A model generated the notes under the pieces. That model did not search any database. It saw nothing but the letters and a program-made list of their open reading frames with translations, and had not been told where the DNA came from. A stretch of 45,365 nt of DNA from Chryseobacterium gleum (GTDB taxonomy: Bacteria; Bacteroidota; Bacteroidia; Flavobacteriales_D; Sanyastnellaceae): contig CAMCHP010000017.1 of assembly GCA_945874695.1 (NCBI GenBank), positions 1 through 45,365 of the forward strand. The letters are read 5' to 3'. Below, in pieces: positions 32,357 to 40,452 of the stretch (position 1 is its first letter; every line of letters starts with the position of its first letter). The translations under genes and the position numbers were made by a program.

Positions 32357-35300
32357 TTAACGGTGCGCTTGGATCGACCATGATTTTGAAACCTCATCAT
32401 TAAAGGCTTTCAAAATGTAGGTGCCCACGGCGAATTCGCGCAAACTCAATTCAACAGGTTCGCCGTTTGTATTGGGTTCGATGCGGTCCATGATCAAGCG
32501 ACCACTTGCATCATAAATTTGCAGTGTAAGGTCTTCGGCTGAAACCGGACTCCAAATGATTACTCGATCGCCTGTCATGGCAATTTTGAATTCATCTGCG
32601 TTCTGCGAATCAATATAGGTGACCATTGAGGCATTCACATCGAAAACGAAGCTGTGCCCGCAGCTTTCAGTATAGGCATAGAGTTCAACGACGTAGTTGC
32701 CGGGCTCAGTAATGGGGTAAGCTAAGTTTCCGCCTTGTGCAATTTGCTGGCCATTTACAAACCAGATCCATCCTTCGGCGTTCACACATTGTGCTTCAGC
32801 TTCAATCATGGCCACGTTGTTTTCAATGGTGATTTGATTGTTGAAAATGGCATGTGAAATCACAGCGTTTTCATCATTCAAGTCGACATCGACTGCTTCT
32901 GAAATACATAGGTTATTCACCAAAACTTGGTACCCACCCGAAGTGAGGTTCGGGAAGATGGTTGATCCTTCAGACATGTAAAGGTTTGAAACGGTGTTCC
33001 CCAGCTCATCGAAGAGTTCAACGGAGAAATTGCCCGCACCACTCGCCAAGACTTCGATCTCTCCCGATGCAGCGTCATTGCACAATGGAGTCGACGACAG
33101 TACATTCACTAGGGGTTCTTCGGGGGCGACAATGTCAACATGAATGACCATCGCTTGGCACATCAGGTTATCAGGACTCGCAGTGATGGTATATGAGCCT
33201 GCTGCCAATCCATTGACCGTTTGGCTGCCGTTGAGCTGCCCTGCAGAAACAACATTGCCGAGTTGATTGTCGACCACTTCATAGCTGTAAGTGTCATCGT
33301 TGCCTTCAACTTGAAGAATCGCATCGTTGGTGTTGAAACACATCGGTGCCAAAGCGCTAACTTCTACAGGCGACTTAACGTGGAGCACAAAGCGGTCACC
33401 TTCAAACGGTTCTTCGAAAGTGAGCTCAATGTTTTCGCCCGCCTCCAAGGAATATACGTCACCCGTTTCGAGGTCTTCAAAGTACATGCACGTGAATTCG
33501 GGCATGTTTTGCACATCGTCAACCGTGATGTTGTAAGTACCTGCCTGCTTGATTTTAAGGTGCAAGTAGGTTTCAGTATTTGCATAGTTTGTGGGGATGC
33601 GGCTCAAAGTGAGTTTTTGGCCCGACTCCGCTTTCCACGCAATTTCAGGGGCGATGTTACTCAAGCTCCCAAAATGGATGGCGTCTGCTCCAGCATCATA
33701 TGCAAATTGCATGCCGTCTTCAAAAACCAAGAAGGCTTTTTGGCTGTGGTTGTTTCGTGCCACACCCACTGAGACGTAACGGACATCTGGATTGGCGTCA
33801 CGTTCAAACGCAGTTCCTACATTGCTTTTGTGGGTTTCGTCCCACACCAGTTCGGCGTTGGCCTGCGTGGTTTGCACCCAAAAGCTTTGTCCAGATGGAA
33901 TGTATCCGCTTGCGGTACCCAAACCCAAACCAGCCGTGTAAGTTTGGTAGCTTGCTGTTTCAGCGTTGTACACATAGTATGTGGCACTAATGCCCGATGA
34001 AGCCGCGTAGAGTTCTTCAAAGTCAACTTCAGAAGGGTAGATGTTAGCCATCAACTCCCAACCGTCGTTTTGCACCAAGCCGGTGGATGTGTGGCTCAAT
34101 GGCACATTACGTGAACCTTGTTGAATGGCTCCTGTGACCGCGACTTGCTGTGCGGGAGCCGTCATGTAAACGAAATAGCCGCGGGTATGGTCGAGGGTAT
34201 TTGAGATATTGGTGGGTTCAGTAAACCCATCGTTGAGCCCCCCGGCCACGGTTTCGTCGTATTGCAAAATGTTCACGAAATTATAGGCAGGGTAGTTTGA
34301 TCCGGGAAAACCGGTTGTAACCAAACTCGCATTCCATGCTTCGAGGGTATTCCCTGGAATTGCGTTACACAAATTCACCCAATTCTGAATACCCGGCGGG
34401 ATATAGCGCTCTATACGCGCATTACCAATGAAAGTTGACCCATTGGCAATTGCACCAATCGAAGCGGTATAATTGGCTGTAGATTTGAGCTCAAGCAAGT
34501 AGCCGTTTGTTGAGTAATCGCCTTGTTCGATCTTGAGTACTCCACGGAGTTCGAGGTCGCCGCCTTGAATCAAACCACCGCCATTGTTGCACGTGACGTT
34601 ATTCAACAAACCAAGGGCCGTAATGCTCTGCTGGCTTGCACCATTGAACACCAAGGTGCCATTCGACATGCTTACGCTTCCCGTTGTTTGTTCAAAATTT
34701 CCATATAACGTCGCTGAGGCATCATTGCTAAATGTCAAGGTTGCAGCACCTCCTGCATCTTCCACAACCAAATTATTGCAGGTCACGTTTGAGCTGATGT
34801 TGACGGTTTGGCCGTTCCGAACATGGTACGAAAGCAGCGCACTTGGCCCAGCGAGTTGCCCATTCACCGCATTCGCATCTGTGTTCCAGATTGCATCGGT
34901 GAAATCACCCGATGCTACGCTGTACAAGAAATAACTACACGAACCATCATCTTCGGTAGCTTCAGGATTGTAGTTGCCCGCATTCGCATCGGTACAACCC
35001 GGCACACTCGTCATCTGCAAGCAGAAATTGTAAGTGCCTGGGATATCGAACTGCAGACTCGATGTGAAACGGATGAGGTAGTCGGTGTTAGGCGTTAATC
35101 CGGTTATTGGTGTGTCTCCGCTGAACCCCCCAAAGCAAGCGCCGATCTGTGAATTCACTTGACAAGTGGAGAATATTTCTGCACACCAAAAATTTGCCGT
35201 TCCGAGGTTTACGGTTAACAGGAGCTCACTGTTGTTTCCGCTGTTGAATGCAAACCACTGGTCTAGGAAGCCATTGACTCCCATATCGCAAGTTGGCATC

Positions 35301-36898
35301 ACATATGAGAAGTTTCCTGAATTGAAATCACCAGCCACAGGTGATTGGGCGCACGAAGCAGGTGTTTGCACAACAATAGGCACTGCAGTTTGGCAACCCG
35401 CATTAAGTGCGCTAGGATCAGGTACGCAGAATGCGAAGGCATCGTAAATGGTAAAATTACCTCCGGTCACCAGCACGTTGTTGTTTGCATCGGTCAAGGT
35501 ATATGAACCATTGCCATATTCGCAGCAGATGCCATCTCCAAAGCTGTCGATGAGTAGTAACTGATAACAACCAATAGGTAAACAGAGCGCCACATCAATT
35601 GTAGCTCCCATGACGGCGTAGGGGCCTCCTGATGCTACGAGTGCATAATCTTCATCACGTACTTCCCACGTTGTTTCAGCGGGGTAATCGTCGAGCGTGA
35701 GTTGAAATGCAAAGGCGTAATCGTCGCATACGTTTTCAGCAAAAGGCAGACAGAAGCTTGAGGTTTCTGAAGTACCAAAAGAGCCTCCTGCGGCCAGTTG
35801 ATTGTTGTTAGAATCGGTTAGGTTGTAGGCTCCATTTCCGTAGGCACAGCAAATACCATCATTGAAGGCATCAAAAATGGTGAAGTTGTAGCAACCATCG
35901 GGTAAACAAACTGGAATGGCTGCCATTCCTCCTGCGACCGTGTAAGATCCGCCACTGGCAACGAGTACACCGGCGTCAGTGCGAATTTCCCATGAAGTTT
36001 CTGCAGGAAAGTTGTCAAACATGAGATTGACCGAGATTTCGTTATCAGTGCATGGTGCACTGATATAGGTAATTCGCACATAGCCTTGTGCGCCATCACC
36101 GCCGATGTTTCGACGTCGCCCACCGCTACCACCGCCACCGTAGATTAAACCTGGAGCGCCGTTTGCGTTCGAACTGAAGCCATTGGCGCCATTTCCACTG
36201 AATAAGCCTGCAGCCGTGCCACCTGTGGTACCACTGGCATTACCCCCGATTGCAGGGTCGCCATTAGCGTCAACGCCGCCTGCTGCACCGCCGCCGCCAC
36301 TGGCTGAATTTGTTCCATTTGCTCCGTTGCCCCCTCGCACAACAATGTCACCAATTCCATCTGTGATCGAACCTGCACCACCCGTTCCTGGATTTAGATC
36401 AGCCCTGCGGCCACGAGTTCCTCCCATCGCACGGGCGAAAATGGTTGCACCCGATGAAATTGAAGAAAAGTCACCATTGGTACCATCTTGGTTATTACCA
36501 ACTGGACCGGCTGTGGTGCCCGCAACCTTGATGGATAAGGTAGTTAATCCTGAAACATCGACTGTTGAACGGGAATATTGTCCGCCCGCACCACCGCCAC
36601 CGCCTCGGTTGTTGTTGTCTCGTCCTGAACCCGCACTGCCGCCTGCGCCCCACGCTTCGACTATAACCTCGGTTACACCTGCGGGTATGTTCCAATCGCT
36701 CGTGCCTGGGCTAGTGAACTCTACCACCTGTTCTTGGGCGTAAGTCGCCACCGCAGTTAAGAGCAAGAAGAGGACGGCTAGGATGCCTCCAATGCCTTTC
36801 GGTGAAAAGGCATGTAATTTGGACTTTCCAAATTGATTTTGGAGCCAATGCACAGTTGAAATCTGTACCAATTTGATGAAGTAGTTAGGTGTTGTCAT
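32357..36898 (-). CDS. giant secreted protein with T9SS type A sorting domain
   Basis: 1,513 residues. A long N-terminus carries a hydrophobic export segment (GGILAVLFLLLTAVATYAQ). Next comes a glycine-rich region (about 65-280), then two copies of a roughly 105-residue module. Each copy contains FPAETSWEIR or YPAETTWEVR, a Cys-Leu-Pro segment, and DGICCxYGNGxY. A GCTDANAGNYNPEATEDDGSC block follows, then a long beta-rich centre and several small beta-sandwich domains (SPVEVSALAPMC onward). The C-terminus (LQIYDASGRLIMDR through FAVGTYILKAFNDE) is the T9SS type A sorting signal, so the mature protein is exported and fixed to the surface or released. No catalytic motif is seen; an adhesin-like role is possible. 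Start ATG 36898; GTG 36913 is less likely. Confidence 0.88.
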   Translation of the reverse strand: MTTPNYFIKLVQISTVHWLQNQFGKSKLHAFSPKGIGGILAVLFLLLTAVATYAQEQVVEFTSPGTSDWNIPAGVTEVIVEAWGAGGSAGSGRDNNNRGGGGGAGGQYSRSTVDVSGLTTLSIKVAGTTAGPVGNNQDGTNGDFSSISSGATIFARAMGGTRGRRADLNPGTGGAGSITDGIGDIVVRGGNGANGTNSASGGGGAAGGVDANGDPAIGGNASGTTGGTAAGLFSGNGANGFSSNANGAPGLIYGGGGSGGRRRNIGGDGAQGYVRITYISAPCTDNEISVNLMFDNFPAETSWEIRTDAGVLVASGGSYTVAGGMAAIPVCLPDGCYNFTIFDAFNDGICCAYGNGAYNLTDSNNNQLAAGGSFGTSETSSFCLPFAENVCDDYAFAFQLTLDDYPAETTWEVRDEDYALVASGGPYAVMGATIDVALCLPIGCYQLLLIDSFGDGICCEYGNGSYTLTDANNNVLVTGGNFTIYDAFAFCVPDPSALNAGCQTAVPIVVQTPASCAQSPVAGDFNSGNFSYVMPTCDMGVNGFLDQWFAFNSGNNSELLLTVNLGTANFWCAEIFSTCQVNSQIGACFGGFSGDTPITGLTPNTDYLIRFTSSLQFDIPGTYNFCLQMTSVPGCTDANAGNYNPEATEDDGSCSYFLYSVASGDFTDAIWNTDANAVNGQLAGPSALLSYHVRNGQTVNISSNVTCNNLVVEDAGGAATLTFSNDASATLYGNFEQTTGSVSMSNGTLVFNGASQQSITALGLLNNVTCNNGGGLIQGGDLELRGVLKIEQGDYSTNGYLLELKSTANYTASIGAIANGSTFIGNARIERYIPPGIQNWVNLCNAIPGNTLEAWNASLVTTGFPGSNYPAYNFVNILQYDETVAGGLNDGFTEPTNISNTLDHTRGYFVYMTAPAQQVAVTGAIQQGSRNVPLSHTSTGLVQNDGWELMANIYPSEVDFEELYAASSGISATYYVYNAETASYQTYTAGLGLGTASGYIPSGQSFWVQTTQANAELVWDETHKSNVGTAFERDANPDVRYVSVGVARNNHSQKAFLVFEDGMQFAYDAGADAIHFGSLSNIAPEIAWKAESGQKLTLSRIPTNYANTETYLHLKIKQAGTYNITVDDVQNMPEFTCMYFEDLETGDVYSLEAGENIELTFEEPFEGDRFVLHVKSPVEVSALAPMCFNTNDAILQVEGNDDTYSYEVVDNQLGNVVSAGQLNGSQTVNGLAAGSYTITASPDNLMCQAMVIHVDIVAPEEPLVNVLSSTPLCNDAASGEIEVLASGAGNFSVELFDELGNTVSNLYMSEGSTIFPNLTSGGYQVLVNNLCISEAVDVDLNDENAVISHAIFNNQITIENNVAMIEAEAQCVNAEGWIWFVNGQQIAQGGNLAYPITEPGNYVVELYAYTESCGHSFVFDVNASMVTYIDSQNADEFKIAMTGDRVIIWSPVSAEDLTLQIYDASGRLIMDRIEPNTNGEPVELSLREFAVGTYILKAFNDEVSKSWSIQAHR

Positions 36899-37422
36899 AC
36901 ATGTCGTTTTCACGGTTTATTAGCCGTAGTCAACACCTATACTGGAGAGGAGGTATGCAGGTTTCAACGTTTCGACGGGTGATGGGTTTTTTCGACAACT
37001 GGAAAAAAAAACGAGGGACTCCGTTTGAAGTCCCTCGCTTTAAAAGAATTTGCAGCGTTTATTTCTGGATGTCCAAACGCTTAGACTTTCGTTGTGATCT
37101 GCTGTATACGAGAATGGCTCTAAATTCAATTTTTAAACCGCTTATTATTCGAATAATCAACATGAGGATATATGCCTGCCGAAAAGAATCATATTTAGCT
37201 TATTGTTATAAAGGGCATTTACATTCAAGCCGTAGTTTACGATCGACAATTCAAACACATGAAAGTGAGCTTTTTCTAATGTTGCGTATATTAGAATCAG
37301 ACAGTCGGTCGTCATTAGTTATGTGTAAAAAGCACTCAATGCTAAGCATTGAACATGGCTATACGCTCATTTTGCAATATTCAGAAGGATGTAAGAATAT
37401 TTAAAAAAGTAGGTCATTCAGA
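36899..37422. other. 524-bp gap with AT-rich segment and orphan terminator
   Basis: Part 36899-37000 should hold the T9SS gene promoter, but no exact box is seen. From 37038 to about 37410 the GC content falls to roughly one third, against about one half around it. The segment contains two perfect palindromes: ATTATTCGAATAAT (37144-37157) and TCAATGC-TAA-GCATTGA (37336-37352). No gene is supported on either strand. A minus-strand terminator (37003-37037) closes it. Confidence 0.55.
37003..37037 (-). terminator. intrinsic terminator closing the AT-rich segment
   Basis: Minus strand: stem CGAGGGACT/AGTCCCTCG with an 8-nt loop, then nine T. It lies 386 nt after the last gene of the cytochrome operon, so it ends either that operon's unusually long 3' tail or an unannotated RNA. 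Confidence 0.88.
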
Positions 37423-38445
37423 TCACCATGTGGTCATGAAAACGCGCAAATCTTCCAGCTGCTGGTGACTCATTCGGTCGAGGGTGTATAAGGGCATGTA
37501 TTGCCGATGTCCGGGTTCGGCGTGTGTTCCGTAACGCACAATATCATATAGCGCGAAGGGAGTTTGACGGGCAATGTGCTTCGCAAACAGCTTTTTGGTT
37601 TTCTTCGAGTCGTCCATCACAAACAGGGATGGACCACCATAGCGATGGCATTGCATGCAACTGCGATTGAAGATTTCAGCCCCACGCTCGGCGTCACCTG
37701 TGTATTCATTCGACATGCCGAGTCGCCGGTCAGACGGCGGGTCAACAAAGTCAGCAGGACTAGCAACCATATACTTCGATTTCAGCATACCCCGCGCAGA
37801 AGCCTTCGCATCTGCATCATCTGACGCCAAGGCCTTATTCAAACGCTGGTACTCATCTTGTTTTAAGCCCAAGTCGCGCAAATGCAGTTCTAAGCTCCAG
37901 TAATAATGGTTGATCGCTTCAGCTTCCCAAGCTTCAAGTGTTCGGCCGCTTGAGCACTCGCGTGCGCACAATTGTGTCGATTCATAGAGGCTCTCTTTCG
38001 CTGGGGCAATCCATTCTCCATATTTGATGATGTAGTCATCGTTGTACCAACTTTCGCGATTCACCATTCCCCAAAACGTGGTGGCTTGCAAGAACGGGAG
38101 GTTGTTGGCAATCGCGTAACTCATGCGTGCTTCAGGATTCGGACTCGCGGGATTCGGGTCTTCTTTGACTTGGTTGTGGCAGTCAGTACACACAAAAATA
38201 GTGCTGATGTAGCTGCCGGTTTTCCCGTCAGCCGATGTGGCCTTACCCTCATGTACAAGGGTATACCCAATAGCAACTTGTACTGGGTCAATTTGAGCGA
38301 GGTAGTGTTTTGGCGCAGGCTGTCCCAACGCCATTAGCACCTCGACCAAACGGCTATCTTCATTCACGGGCGGAGCAACGTTCATTACGAATGCGGAGAA
38401 CGCGAAGCTCAATCCCAATAATATCACAAGTGCTCGAACGCTCAT
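37423..38445 (-). CDS. di-haem c-type cytochrome, periplasmic
   Basis: A 340-residue exported protein. N-terminal hydrophobic residues 4-22 act as signal or anchor. Two haem c sites are visible: CTDCH at 86-90 and CMQCH at 263-267. The second lies in a cytochrome c domain (RGAEIFNRSCMQCHRYGGPSLF) of the class I type, and the tail MPLYTLDRMSHQQLEDLRVFM is a typical cytochrome end with a possible Met ligand. The 170 residues between hold no haem site. It is the last gene of the four-gene operon, overlapping the DUF5777 gene by 4 nt. A role in electron transfer to an outer-membrane or extracellular acceptor is an inference. Confidence 0.85.
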   Translation of the reverse strand: MSVRALVILLGLSFAFSAFVMNVAPPVNEDSRLVEVLMALGQPAPKHYLAQIDPVQVAIGYTLVHEGKATSADGKTGSYISTIFVCTDCHNQVKEDPNPASPNPEARMSYAIANNLPFLQATTFWGMVNRESWYNDDYIIKYGEWIAPAKESLYESTQLCARECSSGRTLEAWEAEAINHYYWSLELHLRDLGLKQDEYQRLNKALASDDADAKASARGMLKSKYMVASPADFVDPPSDRRLGMSNEYTGDAERGAEIFNRSCMQCHRYGGPSLFVMDDSKKTKKLFAKHIARQTPFALYDIVRYGTHAEPGHRQYMPLYTLDRMSHQQLEDLRVFMTTW

Positions 38446-39290
38446 TTTCTGCCTTTTACTTTAAAGTCACGTGTGATGTTGAATCCAATCCCTATGCCAC
38501 CTTTTTCCCAAAGCTGGGTTGTTTCGGTGATGAAGATCTTTTCAGTCATTCCAAGCGAATTACTCAAGCTCAATTGAAACTGGTGCCCTTTAGTCTCAAT
38601 ATCGACACCAATCGACAAGGGCATGGTGTAGGGCGTGCCCAACTGATCAAGCGGTAGGTAGTAGCCTTCGGCCTGAATTGCCAAATGGTGGGTAAGTCGG
38701 TAACGCAGAGCACCACCCAGTGCGTACACATCGTGCGCAACATCTGCGGTTGGCACCAAATTTCGGTGTACAACCGTTGGTATCAATTGAACTGATAAAT
38801 TATCGTTCATGCGACGCGCAAAAAGTACTTGGTGGGTGTAAAACAAGCGTGAGCTAAAGAAATTGTCACGCTCAGGTTCTGCCCATTTCAGGGTGTTAAT
38901 GGCGGTGTTTGTATATAAAGTTATCGAAACGGGCGAACCGTCTTTTTGTTGAATCAGCAAGCGATACTTTAAAAAACCGTCGTAGGTTTTTCCATTCGAT
39001 GATCGGCCTGCACCAATCGTTAAACGGTTGGTTACGCCATAATCCAATCCGATGCGAATCGTCGATTGGTCGAGCCCGAACAGCTCGTAAAAGCCACCAT
39101 TTAACCCGCCGAAGCGGTGTGAAATAATGAACTTCATGTCGCCTTTAAAACTGGTTTCAACCGATTGACCATTGATCACGCGGGTGTCATTAAAGGCGCG
39201 CATCCAATTTTCAGTCTGTGCGTTGGCTTGCGCAGCGAAGCAGAAGAGAAAGAAAGTGCCGATTATTCGGGAGAGCCTGCGGTTAGCCAT
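38442..39290 (-). CDS. DUF5777 family outer-membrane beta-barrel protein
   Basis: A 282-residue protein with signal peptide ending AAQANAQ. The mature part alternates hydrophobic and polar residues in about twelve strands, with DMKFIISHRFGGLNGGFYELFGLDQSTIRIGLDYG near the start, which I associate with DUF5777. The C-terminal aromatic/basic strand (GIGIGFNITRDFKVKGRK) completes a barrel-like pattern. It sits between haem lipoproteins and a di-haem cytochrome in one overlapping operon, which suggests that they form a functional unit across the outer membrane. Start overlaps the upstream gene by 28 nt. Confidence 0.78.
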   Translation of the reverse strand: MANRRLSRIIGTFFLFCFAAQANAQTENWMRAFNDTRVINGQSVETSFKGDMKFIISHRFGGLNGGFYELFGLDQSTIRIGLDYGVTNRLTIGAGRSSNGKTYDGFLKYRLLIQQKDGSPVSITLYTNTAINTLKWAEPERDNFFSSRLFYTHQVLFARRMNDNLSVQLIPTVVHRNLVPTADVAHDVYALGGALRYRLTHHLAIQAEGYYLPLDQLGTPYTMPLSIGVDIETKGHQFQLSLSNSLGMTEKIFITETTQLWEKGGIGIGFNITRDFKVKGRK

Positions 39291-39628
39291 GCTTCGATAA
39301 GTTGAAGGTCACACGATGATAAATTTCCAGATGGGGGCATGCTGCCTGAAATCAGCACTGTTTCTTCAAAAGTGCCGTTTTGGACTTTTTCTTGAACACC
39401 CGCGAAGGTTTCGAAGTTGCCATTTCCACCGCCACCCGTAACGTGGCAGCCAGCGATGGCGCAACTTTGGGCAATAATGGGTTGAATGTGTGCGGTATAA
39501 GTTACGCTTGCTGGCAAATCGCACAAACCGGGGTCATAAAGTTCTTCTTCTATGTCGTAATAACACGAGGAGAAAGTGAAAGCAATGCTGCCAATTAGGA
39601 GCAAGGCCTTGTAATAGTTCTTAGTCAT
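39263..39628 (-). CDS. small lipoprotein with one Cx4CH haem-like motif
   Basis: A 121-residue lipoprotein. The lipobox FSSC puts the anchor at Cys22. Residues 56-62, CAIAGCH, form a Cx4CH motif, a non-canonical haem c site with four residues between the cysteines. It is followed by a glycine stretch and SGSMPPSG, where Met could be the second axial ligand (SxMPP is common in such cytochrome-like domains). Start ATG 39628 is preferred over 39646; it overlaps the upstream stop by 8 nt. Domain layout matches one half of the upstream gene's product. Confidence 0.72.
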   Translation of the reverse strand: MTKNYYKALLLIGSIAFTFSSCYYDIEEELYDPGLCDLPASVTYTAHIQPIIAQSCAIAGCHVTGGGGNGNFETFAGVQEKVQNGTFEETVLISGSMPPSGNLSSCDLQLIEAWLTAGSPE

Positions 39629-40316
39629 TGAGTGCACCGTTTTCAATCCATAATGTTACAGCCTCTACCTCGCAATCGCTCAAGGCATTGCCTTGGTAAG
39701 GCATCGGCACATAGCTGTTCGTACCGGTAATAGAGCCCATGAACGAACCGTCGAGGGCGATGCTTGCAATTTGAGCATGCGTGACCAAAATGGTGTTACC
39801 GTTTGAGATGGAGTTGTTGTGGCATCCCCGACATTTTGCTGAAATCAGCGGCTCGATGTGTGTAGAGAAACGCACATCGGTATTGTCACAGGCCAAATCA
39901 CTGCAACTGGTGTTCTGAGCTCCTTGCTGAATCCACTGGGCAATCAAGGCGATTTGAGCGTTTGAAAGCGGCGGACTCGGTGGCGGTGGCATAATTTTAT
40001 CGGGGTCATCTTCAGTGATCACCTCATAAATGTCGCCTTCGTTTAAATTTCCGACAATGATTTCGCCCGAAGCCATGATGTTTGAATATGAAGTAAAGAC
40101 GAAACCATCTTGCGCGGTTGCTGCATCGTGGCATCCTGTTACAGCACAATTACCTTGAAACAAGGGTAATATCTGTTGTTGAAAGTACACCGTGTTGGGT
40201 GCGCATGTTTCAATGATGTCTTCGCTGATGGGCGGTTCAGGAATCGGGTGTTTGCACGACTGCAACCATCCGCCCGTTAGGGCGAAAACAAAAAAAGCGA
40301 GTTGAGTAGGTTTCAA
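39621..40316 (-). CDS. lipoprotein with two cytochrome-like haem domains
   Basis: A 231-residue lipoprotein with lipobox LQSC (Cys21). Domain 1 (about 40-135) carries CAVTGCH (Cx4CH, 57-63) and IMPPPPSPPLS with a possible Met ligand. Domain 2 (about 150-231) carries a standard CRGCH (162-166) and SYVPMPYQG. It is the first gene of a four-gene operon (lipoprotein, small lipoprotein, barrel, di-haem cytochrome) read on the minus strand. A dispersed palindrome (40267-40288) lies within the signal peptide and reads FALTGGW. Function is likely electron transfer at the outer membrane; no terminal enzyme is visible. Confidence 0.75.
   Translation of the reverse strand: MKPTQLAFFVFALTGGWLQSCKHPIPEPPISEDIIETCAPNTVYFQQQILPLFQGNCAVTGCHDAATAQDGFVFTSYSNIMASGEIIVGNLNEGDIYEVITEDDPDKIMPPPPSPPLSNAQIALIAQWIQQGAQNTSCSDLACDNTDVRFSTHIEPLISAKCRGCHNNSISNGNTILVTHAQIASIALDGSFMGSITGTNSYVPMPYQGNALSDCEVEAVTLWIENGALND
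40267..40288 (+). repeat. dispersed palindrome in signal peptide
   Basis: CATC, CGCCC, loop GTTA, GGGCG, AAAA. In frame within the haem lipoprotein signal peptide. Confidence 0.7.
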
Positions 40317-40400
40317 AATGTGCGGAATTGAATCTACTCAAAGGTCGCATTAATTTATCGCAACTTGGTCACAACTTTGTTTCGGAATTGTAAAGCAAGG

Positions 40401-40435
40401 TTTGAACGCCAACCGCTACTGATTTTATACTTTTG
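40401..40435 (+). promoter_or_regulatory. promoter of glnS
   Basis: TTTG 40401-40404, 23-nt gap, TACTTTTG 40428-40435; the ATG follows 17 nt later at 40453. The gap is at the long end for this promoter type. Confidence 0.6.
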
Positions 40436-40452
40436 CACTCTATTTTAGCCAC

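Noticed and set aside
36889-37404. 171-codon plus-strand open frame over the AT-rich gap
   Set aside because: It crosses the T9SS gene start and a minus-strand terminator, has no family resemblance, and the frame is long only because of stop-poor composition.
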